This document shows positions 51,386-62,123 of a stretch of 64,000 nucleotides of DNA, one piece after another (the first letter of the stretch is position 1; the number at the start of each line of letters is the position of its first letter). The DNA lies in contig JAKOGI010001545.1 of NCBI GenBank assembly GCA_029747015.1, positions 120,001 through 184,000 of the forward strand, read 5' to 3'. The position numbers and the translations under genes were made by a program. Under the pieces are notes generated by a model. The model was given only the letters and a program-made list of their open reading frames with translations, was not told the origin of the DNA and ran no database searches. Origin of the DNA: Carnegiea gigantea. Taxonomy: Eukaryota > Streptophyta > Magnoliopsida > Caryophyllales > Cactaceae.

Positions 51386-52748
51386 TGTTGAAACAATCCT
51401 GTGCAAGGTTTTGATGATAACAACCCAAATATACCAGTCAATATGCTATCATGCTATGCTTGAGTAGTGTGCTAGAATTGTGTGTTGAGACAGGTTGCAA
51501 ACAACCTGGAGAACAGCTCGAATGAGCATAGAGCATCAAAGTTGATAACAAGCGCAAAAACCTGAGAACATTGCCTCAGAATAGTTCTGAGCACAGAGCA
51601 TGGAGCGTCGCATGGAACATCAAATCATGTGCAAGGAGTTCAGCTAATAACAAGAGTCTTGGGCTTAGTATTGGCTTTATTTTTTAGATTCCTGTTAATA
51701 TGCTAATTAAAAGATCTTGCCTTAACACTTACCTTGAATGAATTTCTTACACTAACTTAGAACACTGCTCAGAACAGTTTGAGCAATCAGGTCTACAGTG
51801 TTTCGAGGGTAACGTATAAAACTCTTATCCTAAAGATTTTCAAGTGTTTTTCTACTGTCAAAATTCCTAACATATTTGGGATTGATTTTCTGATAATATT
51901 TTGTCTTACAAAGAGTCCTTCACTCAATAATATTGTTTTCCTAAAAAGATACTATCAAAAGATTTTATCTTAGCCATTAAGATATGATTTTCAAAAAAGA
52001 TAATGTTGAGATATTCAATTCCGTTTGGAATACTAATTATTTTTTAGAGTTATTACTACAATCCAAAACCTTCCATACACTTGCGGCACAACTATTCCAT
52101 GGGTATATAATCTCTTGCCTCTCAACGTTTTCATTCATGGTTTTTCAAGGAGCAAAATCGAGTTTTCTGTGAGAAAATTTTCTGATTGAAAAACCTTCAA
52201 GAAGTGTGCTTTAATGAGTCACCTATATTGGCATAATAGCGATTGTATTATACCTTACATTCACCTTGCCTGGAAGCATTCAAGTAAGGTGTCTTGTTAT
52301 TTTTTTTTTTTCATCACTGAATCAAGAAATTGTCCAAGTCTTAGGAGACGTTGGACGTGGTCTCTTAGGAGACGTTGGACGTGTTGTCCGTGTTGTCCAA
52401 GTCATTGGACGTGATCCCTTAGGAGACGTTGGACGTGGTGTCCGTGTAACTAGGGTCTCGGGGTAGGCTAGTTACATGTGTTACGTGTGTAACGAATTCA
52501 GCCCGTTTAGTGAAAGTGTTGTTGAAATCCTACAGTGATAGGTCGTGGTTTTTACACCTCCGTTAGGCCAGAGGTGGTTTTTCACGTAAAAATATTGTGT
52601 CTCCTTTACTGTTTCCGCAATTGTACTTGTTTCTGCCTTACCGCAAACACGCGTTCCAAACAGTTCTAATGAGTGTTTTGAGAAAACCGAAAAAACTGGT
52701 AGACATAATTCTCCCCCCTCTTGTGTCCTTGTGTGAGTAAATCTAACA
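51386..52748 (+). repeat. 5' LTR of Copia element
   Basis: Aligns with 59226-60583. Near its end (about 52330-52460) it holds several copies of TTAGGAGACGTTGGACGTG, shared by the 3' LTR. Confidence 0.93.
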
Positions 52749-52750
52749 AG

Positions 52751-52762
52751 TGGTATCAGAGC
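52751..52762 (+). other. Primer binding site (tRNA-Met) of Copia element
   Basis: TGGTATCAGAGC, 2 bp after the LTR end. Confidence 0.93.
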
Positions 52763-52806
52763 AGAGTTCTCATATTTAGGTTAACACCTTGAGAGATCTT
52801 GAAAAG

Positions 52807-54720
52807 ATGAATGCTCCACAAGGAATCTTAGAAGGTCAATCTGTGACCAGACCTTCATATTTCAATGGACAGCACTACAATTGGTGGAAAAATCGAATGG
52901 AGAACTATATCCAAGTTGAGGATTATGAGTTATGGATGCTCATTGTGAATGGTCCTTACATTCCAATGAAAGTCACAACTGATGGGAAGACTGTTCCTTA
53001 GAAGTTGAAGGAATTCGACTCAGACGACTTCAGGAAGATGGAGAAGAACGCCAAGGTCAAGAAACTGCTGTATTTTGGACTCGGACCTGACGAGTACACT
53101 CGCATCTCAGAGTGTGAATCCGCAAAAGGGATATGGAATGCCCTTCAAGTAGCTCACAAAGGAACCAATCAAGTCAAGCAATCTAAAATCGAGCTGTTGG
53201 TGAGGAAATATGACCTATTCGAGATGAGCGACAAAGAAACAATTATGGACATGTATACTTAGTTTACCCATATTACTAATGAGTTAAAATCGTTGGGAAA
53301 ATCCTTTACCACTGAAGAGTTGGTTAGGAAGATCCTACGAATTTTACCTCATTCATGGGAATCAAAGGTCACTGCGATTCAAGAAGCAAAAAAGATGAAT
53401 GAGATCTTCTTGGATGAGCTTATTAGGAATCTACAAACATATGAGCTAAGAAAAAACTCCCAGATGAAGGAAGAGGGGAACGAAGATCGAGGACTTATGC
53501 TAAAAGCTAGAGAAAGTGATAGCTCAGATTTTGATGAAGAAGAAATGGCCATGATTGCTCGAAAATTCAAAAAATTCTTCAAGAAGGCTGAAAGCAAATA
53601 CAAGAAGGGCAACACTAGCAGGACTAAGAACAGTGATCGTGATCAGTTCTCAGGATGCTTCAAGTGCGGAAGGCAAGATCATGTTGTGAAGAATTGCCCA
53701 TTGCTGAAGGAAGAACAAGGGTCAGAACAGGTCCGAACCAGAGGCAAAAAGATGCAGTTAACTAATGCTAAAAAACAGTTCACCAAGGCAATGATGGCAG
53801 CCTGGGGTGATACCTCAGAAGAAGAAGAGGACTCTTAAGATAGAGAGGAAGCAGTAGCTCTTATGACCCAAAGAGAATCTGATTCAGATTCAGATTCAAT
53901 CGGGAGTTTGTCCCAACTCAAGGAAGAGGTACGTAATCTTAGCAAGGGGAAACTTGAAAAATTAGTTTTTACATTGATGGAAGAATGTGAGATAGTAAAT
54001 TCTGAAAATTGCATGCTTAAAAATACCTGCTCAGGATTAGAAAAGGATGTTAAAGACTGGAAAGAAAGAAGCAAGAACTTGGGCATATGAATGAGGTTCT
54101 CACTTGTGAAAAACTCAAAATTGATGAAAATGTTCTTGTTTTATGTAATGAACTAGACACCCTTAAGGATCTTATGAACAAGAGAAAAGAAGTGTTTAAC
54201 ACTGGCCTTTCAAAGCTAGAAGAAGAGTCCCGAGAACTGAAACTTAAGATAGAATTATTAGTGAGGGAAAACAATCAGTTGCTTGAAAAGGTTCAAAAAG
54301 CCGAAACTGACCTTGTACAGAACAGGCACAAGAATAGTTCCAAAGAAACAATCAGAATAGAAGTCCTGATAAATGAAAATAGTCAGTTGCTTGAAAAGCT
54401 CCATAAGGCCGAATCTGACCTTGTTCAGAATAGGCGCTGGAACAGTTCCTCATAAGCACTTAATTGGTTAAACACTCACCATAGTCATAATAAAAAGGGA
54501 CTAGGATTTGTGAGTAGGCGTGTCACTAAACCAGCAAACAAAAAATATGTTGGACTTCCAGAAAATATAGTCTGTTTTCATTGTGGTAAGACTGGTTATT
54601 ATCGATATGCTTGCTCCTTGAGAAATAGGGCCGTAGAGAGAAACTCAGTGTATGTTAAGCAAATATGGATTAGAAAAGATGAGTTAATATCCATGTCAAA
54701 GAAAATGGGACCCAAGTAGA
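52807..54720 (+). pseudogene. Copia gag (DUF4219/UBN2, zinc knuckle) with coiled-coil tail
   Basis: Begins MNAPQGILEG, then FNGQHYNWWKNRMENYI (DUF4219 type) and the UBN2 gag domain (AKGIWNALQVAHKG, LVRKILRILPHSWESKV). A CCHC knuckle CFKCGRQDHVVKNC is at about 53656-53697. TAG at 52999-53001 and 53260-53262 and TAA at 53836-53838 interrupt one frame, which otherwise continues to 54090. After a frameshift, a Glu/Lys/Leu coiled coil with an internal repeat (LLVRENNQLLEK / VLINENSQLLEK) leads to a second knuckle-like CFHCGKTGYYRYAC in which the histidine is Tyr. Capsid protein remnant. Confidence 0.85.
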
Positions 54721-54779
54721 TCTGGGTTCCCAAGACAAAGACTTAGCTGTTTTGCAGGCTAAAGTGAGAGGGAGCAATC

Positions 54780-56590
54780 AACTATGGTTCCTGGATAGTG
54801 GTTGCTCAAGGCATATGATGGAGATAAACCAAACTTCCTATCACTTACAGCCTTTGATGGAGGGAGAGTGGCATTTGGAAATGGCAAATCTGAAAAAATT
54901 ATCGGTGTAGGTAAGATAGGTAAATCACTCTCTCACTCTATTGATAATGTATACTTGGTTGATGGGTTACAACATAATTTGCTAAGTGTGCCTCAAATTG
55001 TGTGATAGAGGTAATCATGTTGAATTCTCTTCAGATCAATGCTTGATTACCAATGTTAATTTGTGTTCAGGGGGAAGCGACACAACAATGTATATAAAGT
55101 GTGCGTTCTTTTACTTCTCCAAATTATTTGACTTGTTTAAGTGCTCTTGATGACGATGTTATGCTTTGACACAAGAGGCTAGGTCATGCAAGCCTTTCTC
55201 TTTTGAATAAACTTGTTTTTAAGGATCTTATAGTCGGACTACCTTCCATCAAGTGCAATGATGACAAGGTGTGCGACGCTTGTGCTAGAGGAAAGTAAGT
55301 TAGAGCCTCTTTCAAGTTAAAGAACTGTGTTAGTACTTCCTGACCTCTTAAACTACTACATATTAATTTGTGTGGTCCTATGAGGATCACAAGTAGGGGA
55401 GGGAAGAGGTAAGTATTGTTTGATGAGACTAACTCTGTGGTTGAGCATGATACACAGGAAGAAGAGTTTGAACTTGGTCTTGTACGAAAAGACCTCTCGC
55501 TCACTGAAAGCTCCATAGTTGACAAAGGTCAGGTTCTTGAAGGTGAACCAAGTTCTGGAACTGATAATTTGGAAGGTGGGCAGGAAGTAAACCAGTCAAG
55601 GGGAAGCATTGCTGAACCTGAACAGAACCGGCCCGCTCAACCCAATTATTCTCGAACTGATATGGGAACAGGCGCCAGAACAGCTCCAGAACCTATTTCA
55701 CCACGTCCCCAGGAGAGATTAGTAAGTATATCTGTGGATCTATTTATTTCACGGCCCTGAAATCACTAGAGCTCGGACCCCTTTGACCAGATCATGTCTG
55801 ACATTAATACAGGGGTGCAAACCGGATCCAAACTTAGAAACTTATGTGCTTTTTATGCTTTTTATCTAATGTTGAACCAAAGAATGTTTATGAAGCCCTT
55901 GCCAATTCTGACTGTTTTACTGCTATGCAAGAAGAGCTTTATCAGTTCGAAAGGAACAAGGTTTGGCAATTTGAACCAAGGCCTAAAGACAGATCGATAA
56001 TTGGCACCAAGTGAGTGTTCAAGAACAAACTGGATGAGTTTGGAACAGTCACTTAGAACAAGGCCAGGGTGGTGGTTCAGGGTTACAACCAAGAAAGGGG
56101 GATTGATTATGACAAAACATTTGCAACTATTAACCTCGGACTTCGCTTTATGATATCCTCGAGGGTGCAATTTTGATATCATTGGGTATGCGGATGCTGA
56201 TTATGCTAGATTTCTAGTTGACAAAAAAAGCACCTCAGGTATGGCTACTTTTCTTGGACCCTGTCTGATCTCTTAGTCTATAAAGAAACAGCACACAGTT
56301 GTCATATCCATAGCAGAAGCCGAGTATGTAGTGGCTGCTTCGTGTTGTGCTCAATTGTTGTGGATACGGCAACAACTCAAGGACTTTAGTGTTGACACGG
56401 GATGCATTCCCATGTTCTGTGATAACACAAGTACAATTAACATTCCCAAAAATCCGTGTCAACGTAAAAGGACTAAGCATATTGACGTTCGTCATCACTT
56501 TTTAAGAGACAATGTAGAAAATGGCTTGATTTCAATGAATTTTTGTGCCACTGACAAACAAATTGCTAATTTTTTACCAAGGCACTGAGT
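54780..56590 (+). pseudogene. Copia pol remnant: protease, pre-integrase, RT and RNase H fragments
   Basis: Protease WFLDSGCSRHMM at about 54790 (active DSG kept, frame then shifts to AFDGGRVAFGNGK). GAG-pre-integrase HKRLGHASLSLLNK at about 55160-55230, then CDACARGK. The integrase core is missing: at about 55385 sequence jumps to the region downstream (VLFDETNSVVEHD, Pro/Glu rich). RT starts near 55880 (NKVWQFEPRPKDRSIIGTK) and breaks at about 56135, skipping the YVDD centre. RNase H runs 56180-56588 (DADYARFLVDKKSTSG, AEAEYVVAASCCAQLLW, TKHIDVRHHFLRD). At least two large deletions plus stops. Confidence 0.88.
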
Positions 56591-57186
56591 AGAGAACAGT
56601 TTGAGAGGAATAGACTTGAATTAGGTATGATTAAGAGAATGTAAGAGTACTTCATCAACTCCTAATGATTGACTAGTAAGGTTTTGAGACCAAATAAATT
56701 GATTCAATGGATGCATTCAATTTTCTGTGCTGTTAGTAGCATGTGTGTGGAATGTGACATCTTGACAGTCATTGAGGTCTAATGATATTGCCCTTAGTGT
56801 CCTAAGACACCGAAATTTTAACAGTAACAACAAGCTCTAGGAATAGACCTGACCACTGTTTGTATCATGTGCTGACCAAGTGGCGTTAGTAATAGGATGT
56901 TGGAAACCGAAATTTCCTTTTTCATTATACCTAACCTATAATTTATACCATACCTAGTGTAATGATGTGCTGCATGCAAAATATTCTCTCTCTAAGAAGG
57001 GCCGAAATAAACTCTCCCATAAACTTCCTTGATTTTCAGGCCACTCATGCACCATTAAATCCCTACACTATCTCTCTCTCCACAACCCATCTATCCCTCT
57101 CTCTCTCTCTCCACCAAGAACCTGATTTCCCTCTCCTTCCTTAAACCCCTTCACAACCCTAATCACCTCAAATCCTCAAATCCTCA

Positions 57187-58763
57187 ATGGCAAGAACTCG
57201 TGGCGGTCAAGTATCCTCTAAGCACAAGACTTCTCACCCAAGATCACTATGAGACCAACTAGCAAGAAAAAGAGGCAGAATTGGGATGAGTTCTGAGGGA
57301 ACGTCACTGGCACCTTTATCGCCATAAACGATCTGGATTGGTATGGGAAACCCTCCCTCACCTTCTTTTTCGATTACACCCTCTATTTTTGGATTCTTAA
57401 AGAGCTTGGACTTAAGATCAGTAGACTTGAACCCTGCTATAGTACCTTTGGTACACCCAATTGTGGGTTGAGAGATTGTGGTGTATGATCCGATTATGGC
57501 CGAGTCTAGATTAAGGGGGAATGAGGCCGAATCAGTTGGGGAGTCAAAGGATTATGATGTTGAGCATGTTGATAATGAATTTATTGTTGAAGATGCTGAG
57601 GATAGTGATGAGGATGGACTAATTTTGCGGATTCAAATGAATTGCTCCAACCAAGTCCCAAAACACCCACTAAAACATTCTTTAAACCAGTTCCATCTAA
57701 GAAACCTGCCAAAAACGGGCTGCTCTAGAACAAGTATCTGAACTGGTTGAAGAATCTAATGCACCCAAGAAGAAGAAAATTAGAAAAACTATGACACTTG
57801 CTGAGAGATATGAGCATTTCTTTCAGAAATCTGTGGAAGGGAGTTAAGGTGTCATACTTTTAGGAATAGGGGCTAGGGGTGTTCTTAGAGAAGTTGGAAG
57901 CTCAAGGAAGGTTAGACCTATTCACTGATATTAAGAAAGGATGGTCAATTCCAGACTTGGCTGAGTTTTATGCGAACTGTGTTGTCACCAATGAGTGGTG
58001 ACAAGCACAGTTAATGATCATGACCTACGGTTTGAGGCTAAGAAGTTAGGTGAAATGCTTGGGGTACCTTCTGATGGTTTTGATGTGTATGTTCGTGAGG
58101 ACAAGAATGTGCTTGGTGATGAGCGATTGTTGGAATTGACCTGCAAGCTAGCCCCAAAACCCCACCTGACTGAGTCCCGATCTGTGCGAAAGGGGGAACT
58201 GATGCGATTGCATTGATTGTTATTTTGGTTTGTCACTAAGAACATCGTTCCCCAAGGTCAGGGATGCAACCTCGCTGATCCCAAGGACATGTGCTACACT
58301 GATATGTTAGATAGGGGTGAACAAATTAACTTGGCCGCAATCATGATTAGCCATATTGGGAGAAACGTCCAAGGATCATGACATAGGGTATGGATTCTTA
58401 CTGAAGTCAGTGTTTGAGAAACTTGGGATTTCCTTACAGAAGAGAATAGGCTTTCAGGTCAGTGATGAGATTGGCAACAGTACATTGATTGGGTGTGGTT
58501 TCAAAGTGACAAAAAGGCTGCAATGCGACTTTAGAATAGGGGCTCCAAACACCACTTGGACCTGTTCCCAGTGAAGCTTCCACATCCAACGCTCCCATAA
58601 TTGATACATTGTTGCAGGACCAGATTACATTGAAGGGGGAGATAGCTGAAGTAAAGCAGGTGCTTACAAGGGAAAAGACTCTCAATGCCAAACGTCACGA
58701 AGATTTGTTAAGTGCCGTTCTTGCCCTCACAGCCAAATTCCCTCCTCCACCTTCCTCTACCTA
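57187..58763 (+). pseudogene. Extra ORF region between pol and 3' LTR (putative plant transposon protein type)
   Basis: Starts MARTRGGQVSSKHK, a basic N-terminus. The core near 57890-58220 reads DLFTDIKKGWSIPDLAEFYANC, then KLGEMLGVPSDGFDVYVRE, resembling the putative plant transposon protein domain found as an additional ORF in plant retroelements. The end (58610-58763) is EIAEVKQVLTREKTLNAKRH, a coiled-coil-like tail, then poly-Pro/Ser. Many frameshifts and stops. It sits in the position of an env-like ORF, but no signal peptide or membrane segment is visible. Function unknown. Confidence 0.6.
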
Positions 58764-59225
58764 AACCTGTTTCCTTCCTTATTTGCAACACTATTTTTCA
58801 AACACTTGGTTATGTATGTGACTACTAATGGTATATGGCTGTTCTTAGACGGTTTATGCATGTATGCTATACCTTTGCTTGTGCCTATGTTATTTGTTTG
58901 TGTGTGACTGGTATGGCCAATATCATTATGTACCATATACTTGACTTGTATTGATGTTGTTTTCCCTCATTACCCATGGTTGTGGGTGCATCCCTACTGA
59001 ATTTATGCAGATGGTTCCCTTGACCTTTTCGATGATGTCAAAAGGGAGAAGATAAGTATGACCATGCTTTGATTGGTCTACTTATTTTAAGCTAATTCTT
59101 ACTCTTGCTTTCTCTCGTGTGTGCATTGGACTCCTTAAATTACTATTTTGGCACCAATATTTTTGGCCTTTACTTTGTCGCACTTTGATGGTCACTTGAT
59201 TTGTCATCATCAAAAAGGAGGAATT

Positions 59226-60583
59226 TGTTGAAACAAGCATGTGCAAGGTTTTAATGATAACAACCCAAATGTACCAGTCATATGCTATCATGCTATGCTT
59301 GAGTAGTGTGCTAGAATTGTGTATTGAGACAGGTTGCAAACACCCTGGAGAACAGTTCGAATGAGTATAGAGTATCAAAGTTGATAACATGCGCAAGAAT
59401 CTGAGAACATTGTCTCAGAACAGTTCTGAGCATAGAGCATGGAGCGTCGCATGGAACATCAAAATCATGTGTAAGGAGTTCAGCTGATAACAAGAGCCTT
59501 AGGCTTAGTATTGGTTTTATTTTTTAGATTCTTGTTAACATGCCAATTAGAAGATCTTGACTTAACACTCACCTTGAAGGAATTTCTTGCGCTAACTCAG
59601 AACACTACTCAGAATAGTTTGAGCAATCAAGTTTGCGGTGTTCCGAGGGCAACGTATAAAACTCTTATCCCAAAGATTTTCAAGTGTTTTTCTACTGTCA
59701 AAATTCCTAACATATTTGGGATTGATTTTCTGATAATATTTTGTCTTACAAAGAGTCCTTCACTGAATAATATTATTTTCTTAAAAAGATACTATCAAAA
59801 GATTTTATCTTAGCCTTTAAGATATGATTTCCAAAAAAGATAATGTTGAGAGATTCAATTCCGTTTGGAATACTAATTATTTTTTAGATTTATTGCTAAA
59901 ATCCAAAACCTCCCAGATACTTGCGGCACAACTATTTCGTGGATATATAATCTCTTGCCTCTTAACGTTTTCATTCATGGTTTTTCAAGAAGCAAAATCG
60001 AGTTTTCTGTGAGAAAATTTTCTGATTGAAAAACCTTCAAGAAGTGTGTTTAAATGAGTCATCTATATTGGCATAATAGGGATTGTGTTGTACCTTACAG
60101 TCAACTTGCCTAGAAGCATTCAAGTAGGGTGTCTTGCTATTTCTTTTTTCATCATTGAATTAAGAAATTGTCCAAGTCTTAGGAGACGTTAGAAGCGGTC
60201 TCTTAGGAGACGTTGGACGTGTTGTCCGTGTTATCCAAGTCATTGGACGTGGCCTCTTAGGAGACGTTGGACGTGGTGTCCATGTAACTAGGGTCTCGAG
60301 ATAGACTAATTACGTGTATTACGTGTGTAACGAATTCGGCTCGTTTAGTGAAAGTGTTGCTGAAATCCTACGGTGGTAGGACGTGGTTTTTACGCCTCAG
60401 TTGGGCCAGAGGTGGTTTTTCACGTCAAAATATTGTGTCTCCTTTACTGTTTCCATAATTATATTTGTTTCTGCCTTATTGCAAACACGCGTTCAAACAG
60501 TTCTGACGAATATTTTGAGAAAACCGAAAAACTAGTAGACACAATTCACTCCCTCTTGTGTCCTTGTGTGAGTAAATCTAACA
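59226..60583 (+). repeat. 3' LTR of Copia element
   Basis: Starts TGTTGAAACAAGCATG after the purine tract and ends AGTAAATCTAACA. Diverged from the 5' LTR by scattered substitutions and small indels. Confidence 0.93.
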
Positions 60584-61709
60584 TGGCCTGCTCAGGGTCA
60601 CAATGCCCACACAAGATGGCCACCTAAAATGGCCTTTATCAGTATACGAGCGATATAGCCGTAGCCTACTTTGCCCCTTCCTTGATCAACAGCAGCATCA
60701 AAATTGACCCATGCATCGCATTACTCCCTTCCGATATAAAGAAATACCCTTGTCCCTCACATTATTTATATGTCGTGTCTGCATGAAATCGATGAAGCTC
60801 TTACCCGCCCTCTCTGCCATCATTACTGCATCGATAGCTCGCCCTTAAACAAAAAATCATTCCTGACCCATCATATGCTCCATAGACCGCAAGCGCACAG
60901 GCATGCAAAACTAGTTCCTGCTGAAATTCCCTTGGACATTTACAAATGAAGAAATTCCTAACTCCTCCCACACCCCCTTAGTCCAACCACACCCCCTTCA
61001 AAAATATGATCTGAACTCTCTTCTTCCACCTTACAAATTCCACATTTAGATTCAGCAGAACAAAACCAAGCAAAAAGATTGACTCTTGTTGGAAGAATAT
61101 TATTAGCAAAGTGCCAAATAAAAAGCTTTTGATTCGTAGGTTAACCTTCAAACTCCAAATTCGTCTCCAAAAGTTTATACCATGCTTTGAGGAGTTACCA
61201 ACAATTGAACTTTTTTGAGCTACATAATAACTAGCTTCTACTATGTTTCACTAAAACAAGTGAAGACTCATCTTTTTCTATTGGCAGGCATCCTCGAGCT
61301 CAAAGAGATAGTGAGAATAGCCTCTAAATGTTCTGCATCAAACAACTCTTGAATCAGCAGCTCATTCCACTTGGATCCACATTGCTATATCAGATCCTTC
61401 GCTAATAATTCCCCATCACTTGACCTTAGCACATTGACGAGTTCTGTCCTTTGTCCCACCAACCACCTATGCCCCCCAAACTTCAATAGAGGCACCATCT
61501 CCAGCCACTCACCCAACCCCTTTGGTCAGTAAGTCCCGTCCACACGGCAAAGTTCTCCATGTGAAACTTGGGTAAAAACCCAGCTTGACATCATCTCCAC
61601 AGAAAATACCTAGCCTTAAGGGCCTGAGCAACAAGTGAGTTTGGATTGTTCAAATTATGCCAGACCAGTCGAGCTAGCAAGGTAGTAGTAAGAGAGTCAA
61701 CATCACATG
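60584..61709 (-). pseudogene. LINE 3' region: zf-RVT and RNase H N-terminal part
   Basis: The RNase H start is at about 60600-60700 (NFDAAVDQGRGKVGYGYIAR). zf-RVT at about 61000-61130: KLFIWHFANNILPTRVNLFAW, then CGICKVEEESSDHIF. Further upstream LLARLVWHNLNNPNSLVAQAL matches the LLAKQVWR..TNP.SL region following RT. Stops and frameshifts occur throughout. Confidence 0.75.
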
Positions 61710-61714
61710 ACCCC

Positions 61715-62073
61715 TGTTGACCAGTAACGGTCACAAATAAATGACTATAAGTGCAGATTAAATTCTGCAGTTATGTTAGGGGTTAATTGTGTATTAACTA
61801 GCCATAATTATCCCTTAATTTACTGATTCTGTTAGAGGCTTTGTGTCACTATAAATAGAGGGTGGATTATGGGTATGGATTATCAGGCTAAGCAACAAAC
61901 TCTCTCTACTCTTAGTACTCTCCCTCACACAAACCTAGCCATCATCAGTGGGTTCGGATTTTTGAGCATTAAACATATACGGTGACTCTAATAGCACCTG
62001 TTCGTGAGCAGACATCTAGCAGGCAAAAAGATCTAGGTATTTCTGCATCCAAATAATCCTAAACTTCCCTACA
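61715..62073 (+). mobile_element. Solo LTR, 359 bp, inside the LINE
   Basis: Begins TGTTGACCAGTAACGG, ends TTCCCTACA, and is flanked by perfect 5-bp duplications ACCCC (61710-61714 and 62074-62078). It contains a TATA box (ACTATAAATAGAGGG at about 61849). LINE coding similarity (minus strand) resumes on its far side (WDKLYNSNDVW). Confidence 0.82.
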
Positions 62074-62123
62074 ACCCCAAACCCACACATCATTTGAGTT
62101 GTACAACTTGTCCCATCATATAT

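Larger units (their letters stand above)
51386..60583 (+). mobile_element. Full-length but internally deleted Copia retrotransposon
   Basis: Two LTRs of about 1.36 kb (51386-52748 and 59226-60583) start TGTTGAAACAA and end TCTAACA. The target duplication CGGCC (51381-51385) / TGGCC (60584-60588) matches 4 of 5. A tRNA-Met primer site at 52751-52762 and a purine tract AAAAAGGAGGAATT at 59212-59225 are present. Order: gag with zinc knuckle, protease, GAG-pre-integrase, fragments of RT and RNase H, then an extra ORF region before the 3' LTR. The integrase core and RT catalytic centre are deleted, so this copy is non-autonomous. Confidence 0.93.

Noticed and set aside
52751..52762. TGGTATCAGAGC matches (here, 25602 and 41446) as tRNA-Met gene pieces
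   Set aside because: They sit just inside LTR ends or at a viral genome start and are primer binding sites.
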